A DNA stretch of 46,902 nucleotides, taken from positions 1 to 46,902 of the forward strand of contig CACDLE010000006.1 in assembly GCA_902553555.1 (NCBI GenBank), written 5' to 3'. Of the stretch, positions 10,234-18,655 are shown one piece after another. Numbering within the stretch: the first letter of the stretch is position 1; every line of letters starts with the position of its first letter. The translations under genes were made by a program, and so were the position numbers. The DNA is from an uncultured Pelagibacteraceae bacterium (GTDB taxonomy: Bacteria; Pseudomonadota; Alphaproteobacteria; Pelagibacterales; Pelagibacteraceae). A model generated the notes under the pieces. That model was not told the origin of the DNA. It saw only the letters and a list, made by a program, of their open reading frames with translations, and ran no database searches.

Positions 10234-11117
10234 GCAGCCGATTTTTTTCTTACCATACTTTGATAACTATCGCTTAGATCTTTAATTAATTCACAAACCT
10301 TAAATTCATATTTATCTATTTGTGAAACTGGTGTTATTTCGGCGGCTGTACCAGTCAAAAAACATCCAACAAATTGACTCATTTCACTAGGTAATATTTT
10401 TCGCTCAGAAACTTTAATGTTTTTGGATTTGGCTATTTCGATTACAGCCCTCCGAGTTATTCCATCTAAAAAAGAGTCTGGTATTGGTGTGTGCAATTCT
10501 CCATCTTTAGATTTAAAAAAAATATTTGCACCAGTAGCCTCTGCAATATTTCCCTTAAAATCAAGCATTAAAGAATCAGTAAATCCCTGTGCTTCAGCTT
10601 CATGCTTAGATAAAGTACAAATCATATAAAGGCCTGCTGCTTTAGTATCCCATGGGATTGTGTTAGGAGCTGGTCTTCGCCATTTTGAAATATTTAATTT
10701 TATTCCCTCAATTTTTAACTTTGGATCAAAATATGATCCCCACTCCCAAGTTGCTATTGCTATATGTGTTTTATTTTTTTGAGCTGAGATTGCCATCATC
10801 TCGCTACCTCTCCAAATGACTGGTCTCACATAGCCATTTTTAACTTTTTGAATATTTACGATTTTTTTACAAGCATCATTTATTTCTTCTTGGGTGTAAG
10901 GGACTGTAATTCCCATTCTCTTAGCAGAATAAAATAATCTCTCGGTATGTTCCTCTAACTTGAATATCTCGCCATCATAAACACGTTCACCCTCAAAAAC
11001 ACAACTTGCATAGTGAAGGCCGTGGTTTAGAACGTGAATTTGAGCGTCTTCCCAATTAACTGCTTGTCCATTGAACCAAATCTTACCAGATCTTTTATCG
11101 TAAGGAATCATTTCCAT
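10230..11117 (-). CDS. ilvE: Branched-chain amino acid aminotransferase
   Basis: Class IV PLP-dependent aminotransferase that carries out the last step of leucine, isoleucine and valine synthesis and the first step of their breakdown. Length is 295 residues. The N-terminal pattern GKIWFNGQAVNWEDA and HYASCVFEG is typical, the PLP lysine is Lys159 in DTKAAGLYM, and the phosphate-binding GNIAEATGANIFF follows. D-amino acid transaminase is a relative but the length and motifs favour IlvE. It is divergent from the MarR gene with an 81-base shared upstream region. Confidence 0.92.
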   Translation of the reverse strand: MEMIPYDKRSGKIWFNGQAVNWEDAQIHVLNHGLHYASCVFEGERVYDGEIFKLEEHTERLFYSAKRMGITVPYTQEEINDACKKIVNIQKVKNGYVRPVIWRGSEMMAISAQKNKTHIAIATWEWGSYFDPKLKIEGIKLNISKWRRPAPNTIPWDTKAAGLYMICTLSKHEAEAQGFTDSLMLDFKGNIAEATGANIFFKSKDGELHTPIPDSFLDGITRRAVIEIAKSKNIKVSERKILPSEMSQFVGCFLTGTAAEITPVSQIDKYEFKVCELIKDLSDSYQSMVRKKSAA

Positions 11118-11140
11118 AGAAATTTAAATAATTTATTTAT

Positions 11141-11157
11141 TTTTTTGTTACAAAAAA
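11141..11157. promoter_or_regulatory. Odd-centred perfect palindrome between ilvE and marR-type gene, candidate operator
   Basis: TTTTTTGT-T-ACAAAAAA is a perfect inverted repeat with 8-base arms around a single T. It sits midway in the 81-base divergent gap, 42 bases upstream of the MarR start, and contains TTGTTACAA, the kind of short symmetrical site MarR dimers often bind. TTGTTA at 11145-11150 could also serve as a -35 element. Operator role is inference. Confidence 0.4.
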
Positions 11158-11198
11158 GTATATTTCTTAATAGAATAAGTCAATATAACTTACCAATT

Positions 11199-11636
11199 AT
11201 GAGAGACTTACTTTATCTTAAAGACGAGCAAATTAAAGATTTTATACAGTTGTTATATTATGCTTATAGGGAAACCTACTCTGACCCTAAAGAAATCCTT
11301 TCAAAGAAATATTTTGGGCCCGCGCATTTAAGAACTTTAAGTTTAATAGACAGTAATCCTGGAATAAGTTTAAGTGAATTAATTTATAAACTCAAAATAA
11401 CTAAACAAAGTATAAATAGAGTATTAAGGGATTTATTAAAAGAAAAAATGGTTAAGCAAATTAAAGATGAGAAAGACACAAGAAAAAAAAAACTATACAT
11501 TGATAGTGAGGGCAAAACATACTTTGAAATGATTTACAAAATGCAAAAAAAAAGAATTTTTAACGCTTTAAAAAATTCTGAACCAGACTCTGTGGTAAAA
11601 TTTAAAGAGGTTTTAAAAAAAATTATTAATGGCTAA
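11199..11636 (+). CDS. MarR-family transcriptional regulator
   Basis: A 145-residue winged-helix regulator. The central part fits MarR: a first helix pair (FGPAHLRTLSLID), a helix-turn-helix (ISLSELIYKLKITKQSINRVLRDL), and a basic wing (DEKDTRKKKLYI). The frame stays open upstream to 11034 but that extension runs into ilvE on the other strand; the ATG at 11199 gives the normal family length, so it is preferred. The stop overlaps the following response regulator by 8 bases. A MarR gene directly before an OmpR-type regulator recalls PetP-PetR of Rhodobacter, where both are needed for cytochrome bc1 expression; that parallel is inference. Confidence 0.85.
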   Translation: MRDLLYLKDEQIKDFIQLLYYAYRETYSDPKEILSKKYFGPAHLRTLSLIDSNPGISLSELIYKLKITKQSINRVLRDLLKEKMVKQIKDEKDTRKKKLYIDSEGKTYFEMIYKMQKKRIFNALKNSEPDSVVKFKEVLKKIING

Positions 11637-12303
11637 ATTAAATCACTTATTAGTTGTGGATGATGATAATAGAATAAGAGGCTTACTTAAAGAATATCTT
11701 AATGAAAAAAATTTTATAATTTCAACAGCTGAAAACTCTTTCGAAGCTAAAAACAAATTAAAATTTTTGAAGTTTGATTTGCTTGTAATTGACGTGATGA
11801 TGCCTGGACAAGACGGCTATGATTTAACTAAAGAAATAAAAAAAGAGTCCAATATCCCAATTATTTTATTGACTGCCAAAAGTGAGGTTGAAAACAGAAT
11901 AAAGGGTCTTGAACTAGGTGCGGATGATTATCTTAGTAAACCTTTTGAACCAAAAGAGCTTTTGCTCAGAATAAACAATATAATTAAAAAAAGTAAGAAA
12001 TTGGATACTAAAAAAAAATATTTTATTGGCAAAGCGCAAGTTGATTTAAATAAAATGACGATCCAACTAAATAACAATTTTAAGAAAATAAATGAGACTG
12101 AGAAAAAAGTTTTGCTTGAAATGCTAACTAATCCTGGAAAAACTTACTCCAGATTAAAAATTGCTAAAATTTCTGGTATAACTCAGGAAAGATCTATAGA
12201 TGTAATGATTACTAGACTAAGACAAAAGATTGAGCAGAATCCCAAAAAACCAAAGTATTTACAAACTGTAAGAGGATCAGGTTATGTTCTATGGATTGAA
12301 TAA
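11629..12303 (+). CDS. OmpR/PhoB-family response regulator (PetR/OmpR-like)
   Basis: Two-domain DNA-binding response regulator of 224 residues. The receiver domain has the acidic pocket Asp11-Asp12, the phosphoacceptor Asp55 in VIDVMMPGQDG, the conserved LLTAK threonine and a KPF lysine near residue 105. The C-terminal winged-helix domain ends with the family pattern TVRGSGYVLW. It overlaps the MarR gene (8 bases) and the histidine kinase (20 bases), so the three are almost certainly co-expressed and the kinase is its partner. Confidence 0.92.
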   Translation: MAKLNHLLVVDDDNRIRGLLKEYLNEKNFIISTAENSFEAKNKLKFLKFDLLVIDVMMPGQDGYDLTKEIKKESNIPIILLTAKSEVENRIKGLELGADDYLSKPFEPKELLLRINNIIKKSKKLDTKKKYFIGKAQVDLNKMTIQLNNNFKKINETEKKVLLEMLTNPGKTYSRLKIAKISGITQERSIDVMITRLRQKIEQNPKKPKYLQTVRGSGYVLWIE

Positions 12304-13603
12304 ATTTTTTAAAAAAATTTTACCTAAAGGTTTATTTTATAGGTCATTAATAATTGTAGCAGCTCCGACTATCATATTGCAATTAATTGTAACAATAGTT
12401 TTTTTTGATAGCATTTGGATAAAAGCAAATAAAGGTATGACGAGATCTTTAGTTGGTGAGATAAAAACCTTGAGTGATGTTTACAATTCTAACAATAAAA
12501 ATCAAATAAATTATATTACTGAAATATATAAAAAAAATTTCGATTTTGTAATAAATTCAAAAAATGAGAATTTCCCTGAGCAAAAATTTGAGCGAAGATT
12601 TAGTCCAATGGATAGATCTTTAAGAAGAGAATTGAAGTCTACTTTTGGTAATGGCAATTATTGGTTTAACACTATAAATTATTTAGACATTGTAGAGGTT
12701 AGAATTAAATCTGAGGGAAAACATTTACAGTTTTTTTTTCCTAAAGAAAGAATAGCAACATCTTCTGTTAGACTTTTTGTTCTATGGATTACATTGCCGT
12801 CTATAATTTTAATTTTAATAGCCATATTATTTCTCAAAAATCAAACACGGCCAATTACAAATTTAGCCAAAGCTGCCCAAAGATTTGGTAAAGGGGATTA
12901 TATAAATGAATTTAGACCTTCAGGGGCAAGGGAAATAAGAAACGCAGCGTATGAGTTCGACAGAATGGCAAAAAGAATTAATAGGCATTTGAATCAAAGA
13001 TCTGAAATGTTATCTGGAATTAGTCATGACCTTAGGACACCTTTAACAAGATTAAAATTACAACTTGAAATGTTAAAGGATAAGTCAGTTTCCCAACAAA
13101 TGTCTAAAGATATTGATGAAATGGAGAATATGCTTAATGATTATCTCCAATTCGCAAAAAGTCAAATAAAAGAAAATACTGAGAAAATCAAAATTAACGA
13201 TATTTTTTTCAATATACAAAAAAAGCTAAACACTAAAAATTTAGATATCGAAATAAATAATGAAATACACTTGCATGGAAGAAGGCAAGCTTTGGAGAGA
13301 TGTTTTTCAAATATAATTCAGAATGGCTTAGTGTACGGAAATAAAGTAAATATTTATGCCGAAAAAAGTTTGAACAGAGTAGTGATTCTTTTTCAGGACG
13401 ATGGTCCAGGTATTCCTCCTGAACATTATAGAAATGTTTTTAAGCCTTTTTTTAGATTAGATCGTAGTAGAAGCTTAAACAAATCGGGGGTTGGCTTAGG
13501 ACTTGCAATTGTCGAGGATATTGTAAATTCTCATGGCGGAAATATACAGTTAAGCAAAAGTCCTCTTAATGGTTTACAGGTTAAGATTTCTTTGCCTTTT
13601 TAG
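12284..13603 (+). CDS. Sensor histidine kinase, EnvZ-like
   Basis: Membrane sensor kinase of 439 residues. It has a transmembrane segment near residues 19-45, a periplasmic domain of roughly 120 residues, a second transmembrane segment near 160-185, a HAMP linker (RPITNLAKAAQRFGKGDY), the dimerisation/phosphoacceptor helix with His248 in GISHDLRTPLTRL, and an HATPase domain with DDGPGIPP and GVGLGLAI. The HDLRTPLTRL form of the H box is that of the EnvZ group. It overlaps its response regulator by 20 bases. The stimulus is unknown. Its 3' end overlaps the convergent ubiK-like gene by 23 bases. Confidence 0.92.
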   Translation: MFYGLNKFFKKILPKGLFYRSLIIVAAPTIILQLIVTIVFFDSIWIKANKGMTRSLVGEIKTLSDVYNSNNKNQINYITEIYKKNFDFVINSKNENFPEQKFERRFSPMDRSLRRELKSTFGNGNYWFNTINYLDIVEVRIKSEGKHLQFFFPKERIATSSVRLFVLWITLPSIILILIAILFLKNQTRPITNLAKAAQRFGKGDYINEFRPSGAREIRNAAYEFDRMAKRINRHLNQRSEMLSGISHDLRTPLTRLKLQLEMLKDKSVSQQMSKDIDEMENMLNDYLQFAKSQIKENTEKIKINDIFFNIQKKLNTKNLDIEINNEIHLHGRRQALERCFSNIIQNGLVYGNKVNIYAEKSLNRVVILFQDDGPGIPPEHYRNVFKPFFRLDRSRSLNKSGVGLGLAIVEDIVNSHGGNIQLSKSPLNGLQVKISLPF

Positions 13604-13820
13604 TTTTTTTTTGAAATTTTTTTATGATCTGTTCTTGCTTTTCTACTATTTTTTTTAGCACTTCAAACTCTTCTCTGGAGACTAAATCTAACTGATTAAT
13701 CAGTGAGTCTTTTCCAAACTTAACATTATTAATAAACTCTTTCTTTACATCGTTCGCTGTCAAAATTCCATTTTCTATAAGTTTTGACAAAATTTTTAAT
13801 ATTTTATCTCTTTCAGGCAC
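13581..13820 (-). CDS. ubiK: UbiK/BMFP-family accessory protein
   Basis: Small 79-residue protein ending in a lysine-rich coiled coil. The stretch LVSREEFEVLKKIVEKQEQII is the hallmark of the BMFP (YqiC) family, whose E. coli member UbiK assists the late ubiquinone-synthesis complex and interacts with membranes. A short leading helix region precedes it. It lies divergently next to lgt, the position this family occupies in many alphaproteobacteria. The last 23 bases overlap the kinase gene tail to tail. Confidence 0.8.
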   Translation of the reverse strand: MPERDKILKILSKLIENGILTANDVKKEFINNVKFGKDSLINQLDLVSREEFEVLKKIVEKQEQIIKKFQKKTKKAKKS

Positions 13821-13871
13821 ATTTAATCATATTTGATTAAGAAAAATATTTCAATTATGTTATTTTGTATA

Positions 13872-14651
13872 ATGTATATTCATAATTTAGACCCTGTTAT
13901 TTTTAATTTAGGTTTCTTGTCATTAAGATGGTATTCAGTAGCATATATACTCGGCATTATAATTGGCTGGTGGTATGGAAAAAAAATTCTTTCTCAAATT
14001 TGTTTAAATAACAACATAAATTTTAAGATAAGTTTATTTGATGACTATATTTCTTATGTAATAATATCAATAATTTTAGGTGGCAGAATAGGATATATTT
14101 TATTTTATAATCTTGAGTTTTACTTATTAAATCCATTGGAAGTTTTTTTCATTTGGAAAGGCGGCATGTCATTCCATGGAGGTCTATTAGGAATAATAAT
14201 CGCAACAATATTCTTCTCTAAAAAAAACAACTTAGATAAATTAATTATTTTTGATGTTGTGTCATGTGTGGCGCCTATTGGAATATTTTTAGGAAGAATG
14301 GCTAACTTTATTAATAGTGAACTTTTCGGAAAACCAACTGATTTACCTTGGGCTATAATTTTTCCATTAGTTGATGGACAACCTAGACACCCATCACAGA
14401 TTTATGAAGCATTTCTTGAGGGGATTTTGTTGTTTCTCATATTAAATATATTTATTAGAACATCAATTTACATAAAGGGGAAAGTAGCCTCTCTATTCTT
14501 AATTCTTTATTCAATTTTTAGACTAATTTCCGAGTTATATAGAGAGCCTGATCATCAAGTTGGTTATGTTTTAGATTTTTTAAGTATGGGATCTATATTA
14601 AGTTTTTTTATGATTGCGTTAGGCTTAATTATGTACATTAAAGTTAGATGA
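13872..14651 (+). CDS. lgt: Prolipoprotein diacylglyceryl transferase
   Basis: Inner-membrane enzyme that moves diacylglycerol from phosphatidylglycerol to the lipobox cysteine of prelipoproteins. Several membrane segments are visible. The Lgt signature is present: GGMSFHGGLLG, then GRMANFINSELFGKP with the essential Arg and Asn residues, and RHPSQIYEA. The frame opens at 13833, but the ATG at 13872 gives MYIHNLDPVIFNLG, the standard family N-terminus, and is preferred; no clear ribosome binding site helps to choose. The next gene starts inside its stop (4-base overlap). Confidence 0.93.
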   Translation: MYIHNLDPVIFNLGFLSLRWYSVAYILGIIIGWWYGKKILSQICLNNNINFKISLFDDYISYVIISIILGGRIGYILFYNLEFYLLNPLEVFFIWKGGMSFHGGLLGIIIATIFFSKKNNLDKLIIFDVVSCVAPIGIFLGRMANFINSELFGKPTDLPWAIIFPLVDGQPRHPSQIYEAFLEGILLFLILNIFIRTSIYIKGKVASLFLILYSIFRLISELYREPDHQVGYVLDFLSMGSILSFFMIALGLIMYIKVR

Positions 14652-15694
14652 TTAAACAAAAAAAAATTTTACCAATAGATAAATTTATTGATATCGCTTT
14701 GTACGACAAAAATTATGGTTATTACTCAAAAAATAATCCTTTGGGGAAAAATGGAGATTTTGTTACTGCGCCACTAATATCTCCCCTATTCAGCGAAATG
14801 ATATTTATCTGGGTAATTTCTTACTGGATCAAGATTGGAAAACCAAATAAATTTTCCTTTGTCGAGCTAGGTCCAGGTGATGGTTCTTTTTGCAAAACAT
14901 TTTGTAGAATATTGAAAAGATTTTCTGAATTTGAAAAATCTATAAAAATATATTTATTTGAAAAAAGTGAAAAACTAATTGGGACTCAAAAGAAAAACAT
15001 TAAATCAAAGAATGTAGTATGGATAAAAAATTTAAACGAAATTAAAAATGGTCCAATACTTTTTTTTGGTAATGAGTTTTTTGACTCTATCCCAATTAAA
15101 CAATTTATATTTAAAAAAAAGCAATTATATGAAAAATATATTGAATTAGATAAAGGCAAATTTAAAAAGTTTCATTTAAAAAAGACCTCAATAAAAATAA
15201 AAAAAGAATTAGATAGCTTAGATTTGATAAAAAAATTCAAATTGATTGAGTATCCAAAAATGGGATTAGAAATTTTAAAAAAATTAATAAAAAAGGTTAA
15301 AAAGTATAAAGGTGGAATTTTATTTATTGATTATGGCTACTTACAATCAAAGGGTATAGATACACTTCAATCAGTGATGTCTCATAAAAAGAATAAATAT
15401 TTTAATAATATAGGTAAAGCGGATATAACTTACTTGGTAAACTTTCAGCTATTAAAAAAATTTATAGAAAGTAATAGTTTATTTTTGAATGAGATTGTAG
15501 AACAAAGTTTTTTTTTAAAAAAAATGGGAATCTCAGAAAGGGCTGAAATTCTATCAAGAAAAATGACTTTTAAAGAAAAATCTGACCTTTATTACAGACT
15601 TGAAAGACTTTTGAGTGAGAAAAAGATGGGTAGTTTATTTAAAGTTTTGTTTGCTAACAGTGAGAACTTAAAATTTAACTTAGGATTTAAATAA
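14648..15694 (+). CDS. SAM-dependent methyltransferase of the NDUFAF7/MidA family
   Basis: A 348-residue DUF185 protein. An N-terminal substrate-side pattern (DKNYGYYSKNNPLGKNGDFVTAPL with GDFVTAP) precedes the SAM-binding loop VELGPGDGSF, and GNEFFDSIPIKQF follows. The mitochondrial relative NDUFAF7 methylates an arginine of complex I during assembly; the bacterial target is not established. The gene sits between lgt and pgeF as in many alphaproteobacteria, overlapping lgt by 4 bases and pgeF by 1 base. Confidence 0.88.
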   Translation: MIKQKKILPIDKFIDIALYDKNYGYYSKNNPLGKNGDFVTAPLISPLFSEMIFIWVISYWIKIGKPNKFSFVELGPGDGSFCKTFCRILKRFSEFEKSIKIYLFEKSEKLIGTQKKNIKSKNVVWIKNLNEIKNGPILFFGNEFFDSIPIKQFIFKKKQLYEKYIELDKGKFKKFHLKKTSIKIKKELDSLDLIKKFKLIEYPKMGLEILKKLIKKVKKYKGGILFIDYGYLQSKGIDTLQSVMSHKKNKYFNNIGKADITYLVNFQLLKKFIESNSLFLNEIVEQSFFLKKMGISERAEILSRKMTFKEKSDLYYRLERLLSEKKMGSLFKVLFANSENLKFNLGFK

Positions 15695-16461
15695 TGTTTT
15701 TTTCAAAAAAATTAAAGAAATTTAAAAATATAAATCACTGTTTTTTTTCAAGGAATGGAGGTTTTTCAAAAGGAATTTATAAAAGTCTTAATTGTGGTAA
15801 AGGATCTAAAGATAAAAAAATATTTATAAAAAAGAATTTGAATTTAGTTTCAAAAAAAATGAATATTAAAAGAAAACTATTCTTGATGTATCAAACACAT
15901 AGTAACAAAGTAATGATAATAACTAACAAAAATAAAAATTTAAATAAATTTAAGTCCGATGCTATTGTCACTCAACTTAGAGGTTATGGCCTAGGTGTAG
16001 TGACAGCTGATTGTGTTCCAATTGTTCTCTATGATAAAAAAAATCATACTATTGGATGTATTCATGCTGGTTGGAAAGGAGCTTTATCTGGCATTGTAGA
16101 AAATACAATTAAAACTTTTAAAAAAATAAGTCTAAATAACGAAATTTTTGCTGCGGTTGGTCCTTGTATTGATAAAAAAAGCTATGAAGTAGACTCAAAT
16201 TTCTACAAAGAATTTATTTTGAGATCTAAAAAAAATAAGATTTATTTTTTAAAAAAAAATAAAAACAAAAAACTATTTGATCTAAGAGGTTATGTTACCC
16301 ATAAATTACTAAAGCTAAATATAAATGTTGATCATATAAACCTTGACACATTTAAACAAAAAAGTAATTTTTTTAGTTATAGAAGATCTCAAAAAAAAGG
16401 TGAAACTGACTATGGCAGGTGTATTTCGGTAATCAGCTTGACAAATTTTGGCCAAAATTAA
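15694..16461 (+). CDS. pgeF: PgeF/YfiH-family protein (peptidoglycan editing factor, purine nucleoside phosphorylase-like)
   Basis: Laccase-domain (DUF152) protein of 255 residues. The zinc-binding catalytic residues His69 (YQTHS), Cys107 (TADCVP) and His124 (CIHAGWKG) are all in place. Family members act on purine nucleosides, and E. coli YfiH has been linked to peptidoglycan stem-peptide editing; which role applies here cannot be told. The C-terminus has the usual DYGR motif. It begins on the last base of the methyltransferase stop (TAATG). Confidence 0.9.
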   Translation: MFFSKKLKKFKNINHCFFSRNGGFSKGIYKSLNCGKGSKDKKIFIKKNLNLVSKKMNIKRKLFLMYQTHSNKVMIITNKNKNLNKFKSDAIVTQLRGYGLGVVTADCVPIVLYDKKNHTIGCIHAGWKGALSGIVENTIKTFKKISLNNEIFAAVGPCIDKKSYEVDSNFYKEFILRSKKNKIYFLKKNKNKKLFDLRGYVTHKLLKLNINVDHINLDTFKQKSNFFSYRRSQKKGETDYGRCISVISLTNFGQN

Positions 16462-16515
16462 TAATTATATTAATAATTGTTAAAACTCTTTAACGAAAAT
16501 CTTAACAACAAACAT

Positions 16516-16836
16516 ATGTATCAATTAGAACTGGATTTATTTCCTTATAGATCAAAAACTATTAGCGAGGGAGAAAATCAAATATTCTCTTGGTTTGATA
16601 ACATAAGTGAAGACCAGTATAAAATTTCCTACCATGAAAGTGTATATGTCAAAAATCAAAAGATGGATCTTGAAGATTGGATTCATATTAAAAGGAAAGA
16701 TTCGGGCAAACTAACACTTGAGTATTTTTATTCATTCTTAAAAAAAATTAAAGATAATAAATTGGATGTTCTTAAAGAATTTTTAACTCACAGAAAAATA
16801 GTTTTTGAGAAAGGTTCTTGGGAAAGTTTTGAATAA
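16516..16836 (+). CDS. Hypothetical protein between pgeF and prs
   Basis: I do not recognise this 106-residue protein. It has no signal peptide or membrane segment, and carries charged and aromatic residues throughout (ENQIFSWFDNI, YKISYHESVYV, DLEDWIHIKR, FEKGSWESF). The frame is open from a TTG at 16477, but the ATG at 16516 is the better start. It lies 54 bases after pgeF and about 70 bases before prs on the same strand, so it may be the tail of the lgt-pgeF transcript. Base and residue composition resemble its neighbours. Confidence 0.65.
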   Translation: MYQLELDLFPYRSKTISEGENQIFSWFDNISEDQYKISYHESVYVKNQKMDLEDWIHIKRKDSGKLTLEYFYSFLKKIKDNKLDVLKEFLTHRKIVFEKGSWESFE

Positions 16837-16864
16837 ATTAATACAATATTTGATTGGATTTGGT

Positions 16865-16893
16865 TTGAAAACATTTAAAAATAACTATATAAG
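16865..16893 (+). promoter_or_regulatory. Candidate sigma-70 promoter for prs
   Basis: TTGAAA at 16865-16870 and TATAAG at 16888-16893 each match the consensus at five of six positions and are separated by 17 bases. Initiation would fall around 16900, leaving almost no leader before the prs ATG at 16906, so the transcript could be leaderless or nearly so. Confidence 0.45.
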
Positions 16894-16905
16894 TAATAAT
16901 ATTTC

Positions 16906-17838
16906 ATGAAAATTTTATCTGGAACAAGTAATCTTAAACTTAGTAAAGAAATCTCTAAACAACTAAAGCTAAAATTAGTTAATACAAATATTAAAAGATT
17001 TGCGGACGGGGAAATCTACATAGAAATTAATGAAAATATTAGGGGTAATAGTGTTTTTGTTATTCAATCAACATCAAATCCTGCTAATGATAATTTAATG
17101 GAATTACTTTTGTGTATTGATGCATTAAGAAGGTCGTCAGCAAAAAACATTACAGCCGTAATTCCTTATTATGGATATGCAAGACAAGATAGAAAAGTTG
17201 TGCCTAGAACTTCTATATCTGCAAAAGTTGTAGCAAATTTAATTAGTAACGCAGGAGCTAGCAGAGTCGTTACTGTAGATTTGCATGCTGGACAAATTCA
17301 AGGTTTTTTTGATATGCCAGTTGATAACCTTTTTACAACACCGTTGTTTGCAAGATATATAAAAAAAAAATTAAAAAACAAAAAATTAATTTGCGTTTCT
17401 CCTGACGTAGGTGGGGTTCAAAGAACAAGAGGCTTAGCAACAAAAATTAAGGCTGATTTAGCAATAATAGATAAAAGAAGACCTAGGCCTGGTAAATCCC
17501 AAGTTATGAATATAATAGGAGATGTAAAAGGCAAAACTTGTATTATAGTTGATGATATAATAGATAGTGGTGGCACGATAGTAAATGCGGTTGAAGCTTT
17601 AAAGAAAAACGGGGCTACTGACGTTTATGTTTTTATTACTCATGCTGTTTTAAGTGGTGATGCAGTGAGAAAAATCAAAAATTCAAAAATAAAAAAATTA
17701 ATAATTACAGATTCAATAGACAACTCACAAAAAATAAAAAATAACAATAAAATAGAGGTATTATCAATATCCTCACTTATGGCTGAAGCAATTAAAAGAA
17801 TTTCAAACTCAACTTCGGTTTCAGATTTATTCAATTAG
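16906..17838 (+). CDS. prs: Ribose-phosphate pyrophosphokinase
   Basis: Makes phosphoribosyl pyrophosphate from ribose 5-phosphate and ATP for nucleotide, histidine and tryptophan synthesis. The 310-residue length is standard. Visible motifs include FADGEIYIEI, RQDRKVVPRTSISAK in the flexible catalytic loop region, the Mg-binding VTVDLHAGQIQGFF, and the PRPP loop CIIVDDIIDSGGTI near residues 211-224. A good promoter-like sequence lies just upstream. A weak inverted repeat starts at its stop codon. Confidence 0.96.
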   Translation: MKILSGTSNLKLSKEISKQLKLKLVNTNIKRFADGEIYIEINENIRGNSVFVIQSTSNPANDNLMELLLCIDALRRSSAKNITAVIPYYGYARQDRKVVPRTSISAKVVANLISNAGASRVVTVDLHAGQIQGFFDMPVDNLFTTPLFARYIKKKLKNKKLICVSPDVGGVQRTRGLATKIKADLAIIDKRRPRPGKSQVMNIIGDVKGKTCIIVDDIIDSGGTIVNAVEALKKNGATDVYVFITHAVLSGDAVRKIKNSKIKKLIITDSIDNSQKIKNNNKIEVLSISSLMAEAIKRISNSTSVSDLFN

Positions 17839-17865
17839 CACTTGTTTTATTTTAAAAGTGTGCTA
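17836..17865 (+). terminator. Possible hairpin between prs and rplY
   Basis: TAGCAC at the prs stop pairs with GTGCTA at 17860-17865, with an imperfect inner stem of T and A runs. There is no clean T tract after it, so intrinsic termination is doubtful; it could be an attenuating or processing hairpin. Confidence 0.25.
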
Positions 17866-17887
17866 AATACCATTTTCAAATTAAAAT

Positions 17888-18652
17888 ATGATTAATATAA
17901 AAGCTAACAAACGAGAGAAATCTTCTTCTGGTTTCACAAACAAATTGAGGTCTGATGGATTTATACCAGCTATACTTTATGGTGGTAAATCAGAGAATGA
18001 AAAAATATCTATTGCAAAAAAAGATATAAAGAATTTTATTCAATCTGAGTCTTTTTTATCAACTGTCATGGAGATTGAGCTTAATGGAAAAAAAGAAAAA
18101 GTCTTACCAAGAGAAGTCGCTTACCATGTTTTGACGAATGAACCAATTCACTTAGACCTGATGAGAGTAGTCTCAGGTTCGAAAATAATATTGGATATTC
18201 CAGTAAAATTTATTAACAATACTGATTGTCCAGGACTAAAAAGAGGTGGTGTACTAAACATTGTTAGACGAAAAGTTGAACTTAAATGTCCGACAGATAA
18301 TATTCCAGAAGATATTGTAATTGATTTAGCGGGAAAAGACATTGGAACAAGTATTAAAATTTCATCAGTTAAATTACCTGAAAATGTTTTGCCAACAATT
18401 ACAGATAGAGATTTTGTAATAGCTACAGTAGCAGCTCCTACAGTAATCAAAGAACCTGAAAAACCAGCTGAAGCTGAAACAGCTGAGGGTGAAGAAGGCG
18501 TATCAGCAGCTGAGGGTGGAGAACAGTCTCAAGACGCTTCTGCAAAAGAAGGAGATCAGAATAAAAAAGACGATAAAGGAAAAGAAGCTACTGGTGATAA
18601 AAAACCTGCTGATAAAAAAGCGCCTGAAAAAAAACCTGCTGAGAAAAAATAA
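17888..18652 (+). CDS. rplY: 50S ribosomal protein L25/general stress protein Ctc
   Basis: Binds 5S rRNA in the large ribosomal subunit. The N-terminal L25 domain (about residues 1-90, with GFIPAILYGG) and the C-terminal TL5/CTC beta domain (about 95-185) are present, so it is the long CTC form. It is extended by about 65 residues of low-complexity sequence, first acidic and alanine-rich, then a lysine-rich run of KPADKK, APEKK and KPAEKK units. pth follows after 3 bases, the common rplY-pth order in proteobacteria. Confidence 0.93.
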   Translation: MINIKANKREKSSSGFTNKLRSDGFIPAILYGGKSENEKISIAKKDIKNFIQSESFLSTVMEIELNGKKEKVLPREVAYHVLTNEPIHLDLMRVVSGSKIILDIPVKFINNTDCPGLKRGGVLNIVRRKVELKCPTDNIPEDIVIDLAGKDIGTSIKISSVKLPENVLPTITDRDFVIATVAAPTVIKEPEKPAEAETAEGEEGVSAAEGGEQSQDASAKEGDQNKKDDKGKEATGDKKPADKKAPEKKPAEKK

Positions 18653-18655
18653 TTT

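Noticed and set aside
11034-11198. Longer N-terminus for the MarR regulator
   Set aside because: The open frame reaches back into ilvE on the opposite strand and would add 55 residues unlike the family; the ATG at 11199 gives the normal size.
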